DNA from: Azospirillum rugosum
Lineage (GTDB): Bacteria > Pseudomonadota > Alphaproteobacteria > Azospirillales > Azospirillaceae
Reading direction: 5' to 3'
Length of the DNA stretch: 64,000 bases
Assembly (NCBI RefSeq): GCF_017876155.1
Contig: NZ_JAGINP010000001.1
Location: 496,001 to 560,000 of the forward strand
Each line of letters begins with the position of its first letter. Positions within the stretch are counted from its first letter, which is position 1. Of the stretch, positions 16,328-25,099 are shown piece after piece. The position numbers and the translations under genes were made by a program. The notes beneath the pieces are model-generated. The model did not search any database and was not told where the DNA came from. It saw only the letters and a program-made list of their open reading frames with translations.

Positions 16328-16363
16328 CAAAGGCCGGTGCGTCCGCGGGCGCACCGGCCTTTG
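16328..16363 (+). terminator. Strong hairpin terminator
   Basis: A perfect 14-base stem (16328-16341 with 16350-16363) encloses an 8-base loop and is followed by CTTTGCC. It ends the entericidin-like/Pro-rich unit. Confidence 0.8.
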
Positions 16364-16561
16364 CTTTGCCGGCGTCAACCGGCGGCGCGCGACCCACCAC
16401 CCCGCACAGTATTCGAACCAACGAACCTTCGAACAATCAAATGGTCTGAAAACGGAAACAACACGAAAACACAAGGGACACAACACAGCCTGGGCCGGTG
16501 GCAAAATTTGGTTCAGGCGAATTAATGATTTTTTTACCTTTCCTCCTTCCCCACTTCGATG

Positions 16562-16577
16562 TTAACAATCTGTTAAC
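16562..16577 (+). promoter_or_regulatory. CtrA-type box TTAA-N7-TTAAC before the RTX gene
   Basis: TTAA (16562-16565), 7 bases, TTAAC (16573-16577) is a full match to the CtrA consensus. It lies 18 bases before the ATG at 16596, inside an A/T-rich 200-base upstream region. The same bases form the inverted repeat GTTAAC-N5-GTTAAC. The location between promoter and start codon suggests repression or a promoter very close to the gene. Confidence 0.5.
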
Positions 16578-16595
16578 CAATCACGGAGAGGAACC

Positions 16596-17222
16596 ATGGC
16601 CAAGTTTTGGGGGAAGGACACCGCGGACCGCCTCACCGGGTCCAGCGACGCCGACTCGATCTACGGCGGTGGTGGCAATGATTCGCTCGCCGGCGGCCTG
16701 GGCAACGACTACCTGAACGGCGGCGCCGGAAACGATTGGCTCGGCGATCCCTATTCCGGCGACGCCGGCAACGACAGCATGTACGGCGGAACCGGCAGCG
16801 ACCAGCTGTTCGGCGGGGCCGGAAACGACTGGCTGGACGGCGGCACCGACAACGACACGCTCAAGGGCGGGCGCGGCGACGACACGATGTTCGGCGGGGC
16901 CGGCGACGACTGGCTGGTGGACACGCTGCGCGACGACGGCCGCGACCTGTTCGTGCCCGGGGCCGGCAACGACCACATGGTCAGCTATTTCGACGCGACG
17001 GCCGACATCTTCCGGATGCAGTCGGCCACCGGCGGCTTCGGCAAGGACGACATCCAGTATTTCGAGCGGGGGATCGACCGGATCGAGTTCCAGGGCTACA
17101 CGGCCGGCGGCATGAGCGTCTCGACCACCCAGACCGGGACGGTCTTCTCCTTCCGGGACGGATCGTCGCTCTCGGTGGACGCCACGGGGCTCCAGGCCGG
17201 CCGCGACTACGTCTTCACCTGA
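16596..17222 (+). CDS. RTX (hemolysin-type Ca2+-binding repeat) protein
   Basis: This gene encodes 208 residues. About eight nonapeptide repeats of the GGxGxDxLx type run from residue 20 to 105 (GGGGNDSLAGG, GGAGNDWLDGG). They form a calcium-loaded parallel beta-roll in such proteins. There is no N-terminal signal peptide, as expected for type I secretion. The C-terminal 80 residues are beta-rich and end in DYVFT, plausible as an uncleaved secretion signal. No enzyme domain is attached, and no type I secretion genes are in the window. It is preceded by a CtrA-type box and the ribosome binding site GGAGAGGAA. It may be a small secreted surface protein. Confidence 0.85.
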   Translation: MAKFWGKDTADRLTGSSDADSIYGGGGNDSLAGGLGNDYLNGGAGNDWLGDPYSGDAGNDSMYGGTGSDQLFGGAGNDWLDGGTDNDTLKGGRGDDTMFGGAGDDWLVDTLRDDGRDLFVPGAGNDHMVSYFDATADIFRMQSATGGFGKDDIQYFERGIDRIEFQGYTAGGMSVSTTQTGTVFSFRDGSSLSVDATGLQAGRDYVFT

Positions 17223-17341
17223 CGCGCAACCAAGGACGGACGGAGGGCCGGAGGAAACTTCGGCCCCCGCGCCGATCCGTTCGCCCTCCTGCCGCGTTAC
17301 AGCTGTGCCCAAGCGAAGCCCAAGCGATGGAGGAGGCACAG

Positions 17342-17815
17342 ATGCGGACCAATCCAGGACGTCCATCATCGGTCGGCGCGGCGGTCGGCGCGGTTGGGGC
17401 GCGGCTGCTCGCGGCCGGCGCGCTGCTCGCTCTCGGCGCCTGCGCGGAGGCCGGCGACCCGCCGCGGCCGATGGCGTCGATCTCGCCGCTGGAACTCGTC
17501 GGCCTGTCGGTCCAGTCGGCGGAGGCCGACCGCATCCTGGGCAGGGTCGACGACGTGGTGGTGACGCCCAGCCGCGAGCCCGTCCAGGTTCTCGTGGCGA
17601 GCGGCGCGCCGGTCTATCCGCTGAAGCGCCGGGTGGCCGTGGACACCGGCAACCTCCGCTATTCCAGCGAGCGCCAGGCCCTGCTGCTGACCGGGATGAG
17701 CCCCGACCAGTTCGCCGCCCTGCCGCCGATCGTCGGCAACGGCCAGCCGGCGTCCCTGCCCGGCGCGACGGACGCGACCAACTGGTACCGCGCGACCAAC
17801 CCCGGCCCGCGCTGA
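17342..17815 (+). CDS. PRC-barrel-like lipoprotein
   Basis: This gene encodes 157 residues from the ATG at 17342, chosen for GGAGGAGG just before it; an ATG at 17327 is in frame. The signal peptide ends in the lipobox ALGAC (about residues 30-34). The mature part (LVGLSVQSAEADRILGRVDDVVV...EPVQVLVASGAP) reads like a PRC-barrel domain, a small beta-barrel found in ribosome-maturation and photosynthetic proteins and in many envelope proteins of alphaproteobacteria. A Pro/Gly/Asn-rich tail follows. It is convergent with ssb. Function unknown. Confidence 0.65.
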   Translation: MRTNPGRPSSVGAAVGAVGARLLAAGALLALGACAEAGDPPRPMASISPLELVGLSVQSAEADRILGRVDDVVVTPSREPVQVLVASGAPVYPLKRRVAVDTGNLRYSSERQALLLTGMSPDQFAALPPIVGNGQPASLPGATDATNWYRATNPGPR

Positions 17816-17850
17816 GCCCGTCCCGGACCAAGCACCGGCCGCACAAAAGA

Positions 17851-17882
17851 ACGGCGCCGCGGAAGGAACTCCGCAGCGCCGT
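17851..17882. terminator. Bidirectional hairpin between the lipoprotein gene and ssb
   Basis: A 13-base stem with one mismatch (17851-17863 with 17870-17882) encloses six bases between the convergent genes and probably ends both transcripts. Confidence 0.6.
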
Positions 17883-17918
17883 CGAAACGCGTTTGACCGG
17901 ATCGGAGCAAACCGCTCG

Positions 17919-18416
17919 TCAGAACGGGATCTCGTCGTCCAGGTCGTCGTGACGGGGCGGAGCACCACCGCCGCTGCGGCCACCGCCGCCGCCCCCGCCG
18001 TAACCGCCGCCGCCGCCGGCACCACCGCCGTAGCCGCCACCGCCGCCGCCACCGCGCGACTCGTAACCGCCACCGCCGCCACCGTAGCCGCCGCCACCTT
18101 CGCCCTCGCGCGGGCCGCCGGTGAAGTCGATCTCGTTGACACGCACGGAGAGGCCGGCGCCACGGGTGCCGTCGCGCTTCTCATACTCGCGGATCGTCAC
18201 CTCGCCGGACACGACGACCTGCTTGCCCTTGGTCAGGTGCGGGGCCAGCGCCTCGGCGCGACGGCCCCAGATGGAGCAATCGACCCACTGCGTGGTCTTG
18301 CGCTCGCCGAACCCGACGTCGTTGGCGACGCGGAAGCCCAGCACCTTCTCGCCGCTCTGCGTGGAGCGCAACTCGCCATCCGCGCCCAGGCGCCCCGTAA
18401 ACGTCCATACATTCAT
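17919..18416 (-). CDS. ssb: Single-stranded DNA-binding protein
   Basis: This gene encodes 165 residues. The OB-fold spans about residues 1-100 (MNVWTFTGRLGADGELRST, VDCSIWGRRAEALAPHLTKG). A linker of roughly 55 residues is almost pure Gly with Tyr, Arg and Ser. The tip DDLDDEIPF (157-165) is the acidic peptide that recruits repair and replication proteins. The N-terminus (WTFTGRLG) differs from the usual NKVILIGNLG opening, so this could be a divergent or secondary SSB. It diverges from uvrA, an arrangement common in bacteria. A LexA-type box (18642-18656) lies in the shared region near a -10-like TATATT. Confidence 0.92.
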   Translation of the reverse strand: MNVWTFTGRLGADGELRSTQSGEKVLGFRVANDVGFGERKTTQWVDCSIWGRRAEALAPHLTKGKQVVVSGEVTIREYEKRDGTRGAGLSVRVNEIDFTGGPREGEGGGGYGGGGGGYESRGGGGGGGYGGGAGGGGGYGGGGGGGRSGGGAPPRHDDLDDEIPF

Positions 18417-18641
18417 CGCACGTGTCTCCTAGCGCGGGTGTACCGGCATCCTCTCCGACCCGTTCGGGCGCCCGGCGGAAGGGCGTCCAGATGCCAGTGG
18501 TGTCTGTTCGCAGGGCCGGTTTGTCTGTTTGCCCCTAGCCCCGCTCACGCTCCACAAAGCATGACGCACGGGCGCGGGTCAACCGCCGCGGAGCGCTTGG
18601 CCCCTTCCGCCCGAACCAACCCGCCCGGCCCGCGCGGAAGA

Positions 18642-18656
18642 GAACACTCCGTGAAC
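18642..18656. promoter_or_regulatory. LexA (SOS) box 1 between ssb and uvrA
   Basis: GAAC (18642-18645), 7 bases, GAAC (18653-18656) matches the alphaproteobacterial LexA consensus. A leftward -10-like TATATT lies at 18663-18658, so LexA would cover the ssb transcription start. The rest of the roughly 450-base divergent region holds no gene. Confidence 0.65.
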
Positions 18657-18856
18657 AAATATAGCAGAGTCCGTTGGCCCGTGAAACAGATTCCTTCGCC
18701 CTGCCCCGCCTTTCCCAACGGACCACCGGCCGAATCGGCGGCAAAAGGGGATGATGGGCGCGGCGCGACGGTGGCAATTCGGTCGCGCCTGCCACATATC
18801 TGTCCGGGCTTCAACCCCTTCTCTGCCGTCTTCCCTTTCCTCCCCGTTTCGGCTAA

Positions 18857-18871
18857 GAACACTCCATGAAC
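18857..18871. promoter_or_regulatory. LexA (SOS) box 2 over the uvrA start codon
   Basis: GAAC (18857-18860), 7 bases, GAAC (18868-18871) includes the uvrA ATG (18866-18868). An 18-base segment around it differs from that around box 1 by one base. LexA bound here would block at or just after the start of transcription. Confidence 0.6.
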
Positions 18872-21718
18872 AAGCACATCAGTGTCCGCGGCGCGCGGGA
18901 ACACAACCTGAAGAACGTCGACGTCGACCTGCCGCGGGACGAGCTGATCGTCATCACCGGCCTGTCGGGGTCCGGCAAGTCGTCCCTGGCGTTCGACACC
19001 ATCTACGCCGAGGGCCAACGGCGCTACGTCGAGAGCCTGTCGGCCTACGCGCGCCAGTTCCTGGAGCTGATGCAGAAGCCGGACGTCGATTCGATCGAGG
19101 GGCTGTCGCCGGCCATCTCCATCGAACAGAAGACGACGTCGAAGAACCCGCGCTCCACCGTCGGCACGGTGACGGAGATCTACGACTACATGCGCCTGCT
19201 CTGGGCGCGCGTCGGCATCCCCTATTCGCCGGCCACCGGCCTGCCGATCGAAAGCCAGACGGTCAGCCAGATGGTCGACCGCATCCTGGCCATGCCGGAG
19301 GGCACGCGCCTGCTCCTCCTGGCGCCGCTCATCCGCGGCCGCAAGGGCGAGTACAAGAAGGAGATCCAGGACCTGCGCAAGCGCGGCTTCCAGCGCGTGC
19401 GCGTCGACGGCACCATGCACGAGATCGACGAGGTCCCGGCGCTCAACAAGAAGCTGAAGCACGACATCGACGTGGTGGTGGACCGCATCGTCGTGCGCGA
19501 AGGGCTGGGCAACCGCCTGGCCGATTCGCTGGAGACGGCGCTCGGCCTCGCCGACGGCATCGTCTTCGTGGAGAACGCGGACAACCACGAGCAGACCGTC
19601 TTCTCGCAGAAGTTCGCCTGCCCGGTGTCCGGCTTCACGATCCCGGAGATCGAGCCGCGCCTGTTCTCCTTCAACAACCCGTTCGGCGCCTGCCCGGCCT
19701 GCGACGGACTGGGCAGCAAGATTTACTTCGACCCCATGCTGGTCGTGCCGGACGAGCGGCTGTCGCTGAAGAAGGGCGCCATCGCCCCCTGGGCCGGCTC
19801 CAGCTCGCAGTACTACGTGCAGACGCTGGAGAGCATCGCCAAGCATTTCGGCGTCGGCATGGACACCCCGTGGGAGGATCTGCCGGAGGCGGTCAAGCAG
19901 ACCATCCTCTTCGGCTCCGACGGGTCGCCGATCACCATGACCTACGACGACGGCCTGCGCAGCTACCAGACGCACAAGGCTTTCGAGGGCATCGTCAACA
20001 ACCTGGAACGGCGCTACCGCGAGACGGAAAGCGCCTACATGCGCGACGAGCTGTCGAAGTACCAGTCGTCCCAGCCCTGCGAGACCTGCAAGGGCGCCCG
20101 CCTGAAGCCGGAGGCGCTGGCCGTCAAGGTGCACGGCCTGCACATCTCCGCGGCTTCCGAAATGTCCATCGCCGACGCGGCCGGCTGGTTCAACACGCTG
20201 AACGACCACCTGCGCCCGAAGGACAAGGAGATCGCCTACCGCATCCTGAAGGAAATCAACGAGCGGCTGGGCTTCCTCAACGCCGTCGGCCTGGAATACC
20301 TGACGCTCAGCCGCGGCTCCGGCTCCCTGTCCGGCGGCGAGAGCCAGCGAATCCGCCTGGCCTCGCAGATCGGCTCCGGCCTGACCGGCGTGCTCTACGT
20401 GCTGGACGAGCCCTCCATCGGCCTGCACCAGCGCGACAACGACCGGCTGCTGGCGACGCTGAAGCGCCTGCGCGACCTCGGCAACACCGTGATCGTGGTG
20501 GAGCATGACGAGGACGCGATCCGCACCGCCGACTATCTGGTGGACATGGGTCCCGGCGCCGGCCAGCACGGCGGCACCGTCATCGCCCAGGGCAAGCCGG
20601 AGGAGGTGCGGAAGAACCCCAACAGCGTCACCGCCCAGTTCCTGAACGGCACCCGGTTCGTGCCGGTGCCCGACGAGCGCCGGACCGGCCACAAGGGCCA
20701 GTTCCTGGAGGTGAAGGGGGCCCGCGCCAACAACCTGAAGAACGTGTCGGCACGCGTTCCGCTGGGCACCTTCACCTGCGTCACCGGCGTGTCGGGCGGC
20801 GGCAAGTCCACCCTGATCATCGAGACGCTCTACAAGGCCGTGGCGCGCAAGCTGATGGGCGCCCGCGAGCACCCGGCGGAGCATGACGAGCTGACGGGGC
20901 TGGAGCATCTGGACAAGGTCATCGACATCGACCAGTCCCCGATCGGCCGCACCCCGCGCTCCAACCCCGCGACCTACACCGGCGCCTTCACCCCGATCCG
21001 CGACTGGTTCGCCGGCCTGCCGGAGGCGAAGGCCCGCGGCTACGGCCCAGGCCGCTTCTCCTTCAACGTGAAGGGCGGGCGCTGCGAGGCTTGCCAGGGC
21101 GACGGCGTCATCAAGATCGAGATGCACTTCCTGCCGGACGTCTACGTCACATGCGACGTCTGCCACGGCAAGCGCTACAACCGCGAGACCTTGGAGGTCA
21201 CCTACCGCGACAAGACCATCGCGGACGTGCTGGACATGACCGTCGAGGAGGGCAAGGAGTTCTTCAAGGCCGTGCCCGGCATCCGCGACAAGCTGGAGAC
21301 GCTGGAACGGGTGGGCCTCGGCTACATCCACATCGGCCAGCCCGCCACGACGCTGTCCGGCGGCGAGGCGCAGCGCGTGAAGCTGTCGAAGGAACTGAGC
21401 CGCCGCGCCACCGGCCGCACCCTCTACATCCTCGACGAGCCAACCACCGGCTTGCACTTCGCCGACGTGGAGAAGCTGATGGAGGTGCTCCACGCGCTGG
21501 TCGACCAGGGCAACACGGTGCTGGTGATCGAGCACAACTTGGAGGTCATCAAGACCGCCGACTGGATCATCGACCTCGGCCCCGAGGGCGGCACCGGCGG
21601 CGGCGAGGTCGTCGCGGAAGGCTCGCCGGAAGACGTGGTCAAGGTCTCCCGGAGTTACACCGGCCAGTATCTGGCGCCCTACCTGAAGGCGAAGCCGAAA
21701 ACCCGAAAGAGGGCGTAA
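18866..21718 (+). CDS. uvrA: Excinuclease ABC subunit A
   Basis: This gene encodes 950 residues. UvrA recognises DNA damage and loads UvrB in nucleotide excision repair. Both ABC modules are complete: Walker [10 protein letters not shown] (32-40) and GVSGGGKST (C-terminal half), signatures [12 protein letters not shown] and [12 protein letters not shown], and Walker B/His switches ([18 protein letters not shown]). Zinc motifs are [17 protein letters not shown] and CEACQGDG...CDVCHGKRY. The ATG lies inside a LexA box and has no Shine-Dalgarno, suggesting a leaderless or very short leader. A good terminator follows. Confidence 0.97.
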   Translation: MNKHISVRGAREHNLKNVDVDLPRDELIVITGLSGSGKSSLAFDTIYAEGQRRYVESLSAYARQFLELMQKPDVDSIEGLSPAISIEQKTTSKNPRSTVGTVTEIYDYMRLLWARVGIPYSPATGLPIESQTVSQMVDRILAMPEGTRLLLLAPLIRGRKGEYKKEIQDLRKRGFQRVRVDGTMHEIDEVPALNKKLKHDIDVVVDRIVVREGLGNRLADSLETALGLADGIVFVENADNHEQTVFSQKFACPVSGFTIPEIEPRLFSFNNPFGACPACDGLGSKIYFDPMLVVPDERLSLKKGAIAPWAGSSSQYYVQTLESIAKHFGVGMDTPWEDLPEAVKQTILFGSDGSPITMTYDDGLRSYQTHKAFEGIVNNLERRYRETESAYMRDELSKYQSSQPCETCKGARLKPEALAVKVHGLHISAASEMSIADAAGWFNTLNDHLRPKDKEIAYRILKEINERLGFLNAVGLEYLTLSRGSGSLSGGESQRIRLASQIGSGLTGVLYVLDEPSIGLHQRDNDRLLATLKRLRDLGNTVIVVEHDEDAIRTADYLVDMGPGAGQHGGTVIAQGKPEEVRKNPNSVTAQFLNGTRFVPVPDERRTGHKGQFLEVKGARANNLKNVSARVPLGTFTCVTGVSGGGKSTLIIETLYKAVARKLMGAREHPAEHDELTGLEHLDKVIDIDQSPIGRTPRSNPATYTGAFTPIRDWFAGLPEAKARGYGPGRFSFNVKGGRCEACQGDGVIKIEMHFLPDVYVTCDVCHGKRYNRETLEVTYRDKTIADVLDMTVEEGKEFFKAVPGIRDKLETLERVGLGYIHIGQPATTLSGGEAQRVKLSKELSRRATGRTLYILDEPTTGLHFADVEKLMEVLHALVDQGNTVLVIEHNLEVIKTADWIIDLGPEGGTGGGEVVAEGSPEDVVKVSRSYTGQYLAPYLKAKPKTRKRA

Positions 21719-21722
21719 AGAC

Positions 21723-21750
21723 GGGCCGGGGACTCCCCGGCCCTTTTCTT
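21723..21750 (+). terminator. Rho-independent terminator of uvrA
   Basis: GGGCCGGGG (21723-21731), ACT, CCCCGGCCC (21735-21743), then TTTTCTT. It begins 5 bases after the uvrA stop. Confidence 0.85.
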
Positions 21751-21837
21751 ATCATAGCGCTCCCGCCGGGAAAGGAAACAAACGCGCCCAGCGCGCGTTC
21801 TTCCTCCACACTTCGCCTTACAGGAGGGAGAGGGACC

Positions 21838-22038
21838 ATGAAGAAGACGATTCTGTCCGGTGTCGCGCTGGCCTTCGGCGCGGCCCTGCTGGTCAGCGCC
21901 TGCGGCTCCGACGATTCGACCCGCAGCACCACGACCACCACCACGACCACCTCGCCGAACTACGGCTCCACCCTGACGACCCCGCCGGCCACCGGCTCGA
22001 CCACCACCGAGCGCACCACGACGACGAAGACCCAGTAA
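21838..22038 (+). CDS. Thr-rich small lipoprotein
   Basis: This gene encodes 66 residues with the signal peptide MKKTILSGVALAFGAALLV and the lipobox VSAC. The mature protein is mostly Thr and Ser (RSTTTTTTTTSPNYGS) and predicted to be disordered. AGGAGGGAGA lies just before the ATG. It is flanked by the uvrA terminator and, downstream, a GGCCGGCC inverted repeat near 22080-22108 that may end its own transcript. Role unknown; possibly an envelope spacer protein. Confidence 0.65.
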   Translation: MKKTILSGVALAFGAALLVSACGSDDSTRSTTTTTTTTSPNYGSTLTTPPATGSTTTERTTTTKTQ

Positions 22039-22133
22039 GCTTTTTCTTCGGCACACCGAGATCAGCACACCGAACATGGGCCGGCCTCCGCCAACCGCGG
22101 GGCCGGCCGATTCTTTGGCGCCTGGGCGCGCCC

Positions 22134-22454
22134 ATGTTAAACTGCACCATGATGAACGACGTCCGCCGCCGCGCCCTCGACACCGTGAGGCGAATCCTGT
22201 TCGACTGGCTTGCCGGCCACCCCGCGCGCGTGTACCTGTTCGGCTCCTGCGCGCGCGGCGACATGGGGCACTGGAGCAACATCGATGTCGCCATAGACCC
22301 GCTGGAACCGCTTCCGGCTGGGTTGCTCGCCCACATCGACGACGACCTGGAAGAGAGCACCGTGCCCTATTTTGCCGACGTGATCGATCTGTCGAAGGTC
22401 GGCCCCAGGCTCCGGGAGGTGGTAAAGCAGGAAGGCATCGAATGGACCCGGTAG
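22134..22454 (+). CDS. MNT-type nucleotidyltransferase
   Basis: The frame encodes 106 residues (ATGs at 22149 and 22152 are alternatives). The core GSCARGDMGHWSNIDVAID carries the GSxxRG and DxD-like motif of minimal nucleotidyltransferases (MNT, pol-beta fold). MNT proteins are usually antitoxins that AMPylate a HEPN RNase toxin encoded beside them. No HEPN frame with R-x4-6-H is visible on either side. The gene may be a remnant or a stand-alone enzyme. It has little similarity in context to its neighbours. Confidence 0.75.
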   Translation: MLNCTMMNDVRRRALDTVRRILFDWLAGHPARVYLFGSCARGDMGHWSNIDVAIDPLEPLPAGLLAHIDDDLEESTVPYFADVIDLSKVGPRLREVVKQEGIEWTR

Positions 22455-22539
22455 GGCGCTTGGCGTACAACGCGATCCTTGCTGTGGACCCCGAACTGGT
22501 ATAGGATAATTGTCCTTTTTCCACCAACGCCGCCCCACC

Positions 22540-22597
22540 CCCGAATGAAACAGCACAGCGTTCGACGTTTCACAGCGTTTCAAATGTTTCATTCGGG
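22540..22597. repeat. Long inverted repeat with GTTTCA boxes upstream of trmFO
   Basis: A perfect 12-base stem (22540-22551 with 22586-22597) encloses 34 bases. GTTTCA occurs at 22567, 22577 and 22586, and its complement TGAAAC at 22546. The three direct copies are spaced 10 and 9 bases, about one helical turn. It lies 64 bases before trmFO and could be an operator or a leader hairpin. Confidence 0.55.
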
Positions 22598-22660
22598 CGC
22601 ACCCAGCCCCCGCCGCCGTTCGGCGGCTTCTGTCGTTTTGCCGCTCGAAAGCCTTTGTCC

Positions 22661-24028
22661 ATGACCACCGACACCACTCCCCGTCCAAACATGTCTGGGC
22701 CCGTCCACGTCATCGGCGGCGGCCTCGCCGGGTCCGAGGCGGCTTGGCAGCTCGCCTCGCGCGGCGTGCCCGTCGTGCTGCACGAGATGCGGCCCGTCCG
22801 CGCGACGGAGGCGCACAGCACCGACCAGTTTGCCGAGCTGGTCTGCTCCAACTCCTTCCGGTCGGACGACGCGGAGTACAACGCGGTCGGCCTGTTGCAC
22901 GAGGAGATGCGGCGCTGCGGCTCGCTGATCCTGCGCTGCGCCGACGCGCACAAGGTGCCGGCCGGTGGGGCGCTCGCCATGGACCGCGACGGCTTCGCGG
23001 GCGCCGTGACCGAGGCCATCACCGGCCACCCGCTGATCACCGTGGAGCGCGGCGAGGTCGCCGGCCTGCCGCCTGAGGAGTGGGATAGCGTCGTCATCGC
23101 CACCGGCCCCCTCACCTCCCCGCCGCTGGCCGAGGCGATCCGCTCCTTCACGGGGGAGGAATCGCTGGCCTTCTTCGACGCCATCGCCCCCATCGTCTAT
23201 CTGGAGAGCGTGGACCTGTCCAAGGCGTGGTTCCAGTCGCGCTACGACAAGCCCGGCCCCGGCGGCACCGGCAAGGACTACATCAACTGCGCCTTCGAGA
23301 AGGACGAGTACCGCGCCTTCATCGACGCCCTGCTGACCGCCGAAAAGGTGGACTTCAAGGAGTGGGAGAAGACCACCCCCTACTTCGAAGGCTGCCTGCC
23401 CATCGAGGTGATGGCGGAGCGCGGCGTGGACACGCTGCGCTACGGCCCGATGAAGCCGGTCGGCCTGACCAACCCGCACAAGCCGGAACGCCGCCCCTAC
23501 GCCGTGGTCCAGCTGCGCCAGGACAACGCGCTCGGCACGCTCTACAACCTCGTGGGCTTCCAGACCAAGCTGCGCCACGCCGAGCAAGCGCGCGTCTTCC
23601 GGATGATCCCCGGCCTGGAGAAGGCGGAGTTCGCGCGGCTCGGCGGCCTGCACCGCAACACCTTCCTGAACAGCCCGCGCCTGCTCGACACCCGCCTGCG
23701 GCTGAAGGCGCAGCCGCGCATCCGCTTCGCGGGGCAGGTCACGGGCTGCGAAGGCTATGTGGAGAGCGCCGCCGTCGGCCTGATGGCCGGCCGCTTCGCC
23801 GCCGCGGAGCGTCTCGGCCGCGACACCGCCGCTCCGCCGCCGACCACGGCGCTGGGCGCCATCCTCAGCCACATCACCGGCGGTGCGAACGCCGAGACCT
23901 ACCAGCCGATGAACGTGAACTTCGGCCTGTTTCCCCCCGTCGACGATAAAATCCGCGGTCGCGACCGCAAGCTCGCCTACACCCGCCGCGCGCTGGAGGA
24001 TCTGGAAGGCTGGCTGAAGGACGCGTGA
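22661..24028 (+). CDS. trmFO: tRNA (uracil-5-)-methyltransferase, folate/FAD-dependent
   Basis: This gene encodes 455 residues from the ATG at 22661 (a TTG two codons earlier and an ATG at 22691 are possible). TrmFO makes m5U54 in the T-loop of tRNA with methylenetetrahydrofolate and FADH2. The FAD motif is [15 protein letters not shown] (about 14-28). Other family signatures are [11 protein letters not shown] with the conserved Cys and [15 protein letters not shown]. Length fits the family. A palindromic extragenic repeat follows the stop, and the next gene is convergent. Confidence 0.96.
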   Translation: MTTDTTPRPNMSGPVHVIGGGLAGSEAAWQLASRGVPVVLHEMRPVRATEAHSTDQFAELVCSNSFRSDDAEYNAVGLLHEEMRRCGSLILRCADAHKVPAGGALAMDRDGFAGAVTEAITGHPLITVERGEVAGLPPEEWDSVVIATGPLTSPPLAEAIRSFTGEESLAFFDAIAPIVYLESVDLSKAWFQSRYDKPGPGGTGKDYINCAFEKDEYRAFIDALLTAEKVDFKEWEKTTPYFEGCLPIEVMAERGVDTLRYGPMKPVGLTNPHKPERRPYAVVQLRQDNALGTLYNLVGFQTKLRHAEQARVFRMIPGLEKAEFARLGGLHRNTFLNSPRLLDTRLRLKAQPRIRFAGQVTGCEGYVESAAVGLMAGRFAAAERLGRDTAAPPPTTALGAILSHITGGANAETYQPMNVNFGLFPPVDDKIRGRDRKLAYTRRALEDLEGWLKDA

Positions 24029-24031
24029 GAC

Positions 24032-24105
24032 GTTGGGTTGCGCTGCGCTCCACCCAACCTACGAATCATCCATCGTAGGTTGGGTGGAGCGCAGCGCAAC
24101 CCAAC
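24032..24105. repeat. Palindromic extragenic repeat, copy 1
   Basis: Two perfectly complementary 33-base arms (24032-24064 and 24073-24105) are separated by 8 bases. They begin GTTGGGTTGCGCTGCG and lie between the convergent genes trmFO and the NDUFAF6-like gene. A second copy with the arms in the opposite order is at 63236-63323. It probably serves as a bidirectional terminator as well as a dispersed repeat. Confidence 0.85.
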
Positions 24106-24121
24106 ACCCCCCGTCACACGC

Positions 24122-24976
24122 TCAATACCGCCCCCGCACCGCCGCCCAGGCGAGCTTCGCCTGCCGGAACGGGTTGGCCATCTGCACGCGCGCGGCGAAG
24201 GGGTCGTTGCCCTCCCGCGCGATGACGTCCAGGTAGGTGTCGGCCAGCACCGCCGGCAGCAGGGCCGGCAGGGCGGCACGCGGTACCTCGCGGCGCAGAC
24301 CCCGCGCCTGGGCCAGATGATCGCGCGCGCGGTCCGCCACCTCCGCCACAACCGGCCGCAGTTCGGGCGCGGAGCGCAGTTCGAACAGGTCGCCTTGCTT
24401 GGCGCCGTGCACCTCCATACGGTCGGCCGGCAGCATCTGGCGGTGCTGGCGGGCGTGGAAGGGTACCGCGCGCAGGATCCCGGTCAGCGCGTAGGCAATG
24501 CCCACATGGCGCGCCGCCTGCTGGGCGGGCGCCTCCCGAACGCCCAACGACTCCAGCGCCAACTGGAGGAGCGGCGTGCTGGTCACGTCCGCATAGTTGA
24601 CGAGGCAGTCCAGGCTGGCCGGCGGGGCGTCCTCCAGGTCGGCCTCGCGGGCGTCGATAAGCCGGTCCAGCAGAGCGCGGCTCAGCCCCTGCTCCTTGAC
24701 CGCGGCGGCCAGCGGCTCCATCACCGCATGCTTGGGCACCGCGGCGCCCGCATAGACCTTCTCGATGCCATCGCGCCAGAACTGCAGGCGCATCTGGCCC
24801 AGCACCGGCTCCGTCACCACCTCGCGCGTCTTGGCGATCTCCAGGTTGAAGGCGTAGAGCGCGAACAGCGATTCGCGCCGCTCGGCCGGGGCGAATAGGC
24901 AGGTCAGAAAACGGTCATTGTCATATTTCCGCACCTCCTGTCCGCTATAGGACAGGTCGGGGGTAGCCTTCGCCAT
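24122..24976 (-). CDS. Squalene/phytoene synthase-fold protein, NDUFAF6-like
   Basis: This gene encodes 284 residues. The fold is that of squalene/phytoene synthases, but both catalytic Asp-rich motifs are gone: the first position reads AFNLEIAKTRE and the second LTGILRAVP. The sequence LYAFNLEIAKTREVV with LRLQFWRD-like elements (here GQMRLQFWRDGI) is typical of the bacterial homologues of NDUFAF6, a mitochondrial complex I assembly factor. It is convergent with trmFO and diverges from hpnC. It is therefore unlikely to make squalene, despite lying beside the hpn genes. Confidence 0.8.
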   Translation of the reverse strand: MAKATPDLSYSGQEVRKYDNDRFLTCLFAPAERRESLFALYAFNLEIAKTREVVTEPVLGQMRLQFWRDGIEKVYAGAAVPKHAVMEPLAAAVKEQGLSRALLDRLIDAREADLEDAPPASLDCLVNYADVTSTPLLQLALESLGVREAPAQQAARHVGIAYALTGILRAVPFHARQHRQMLPADRMEVHGAKQGDLFELRSAPELRPVVAEVADRARDHLAQARGLRREVPRAALPALLPAVLADTYLDVIAREGNDPFAARVQMANPFRQAKLAWAAVRGRY

Positions 24977-25099
24977 GTGATGCCTGTATGGGAAAAATGG
25001 GGGTGGAACGGATTGCAGACCGGGGCAAAGCCGGTTTGCGCCTTATATTAGGCAGACAGGCGCCTCACGCCAGCCCCGACGCGCAGCAGGCACGGACCC

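Noticed and set aside
16620..16930. DNA-level direct repeats inside the RTX gene considered as a tandem repeat or CRISPR-like array
   Set aside because: Units are 27 bases with codon-level variation and encode the GGxGxDxL nonapeptides; no spacers. No CRISPR array is seen anywhere in the window.
17949..18200. GCC/ACC-rich stretch on the + strand as a microsatellite
   Set aside because: It is the complement of the Gly-rich linker of SSB and keeps frame throughout.
18545..21535. 996-codon open frame on the - strand opposite uvrA
   Set aside because: Antisense shadow of a strongly conserved gene.
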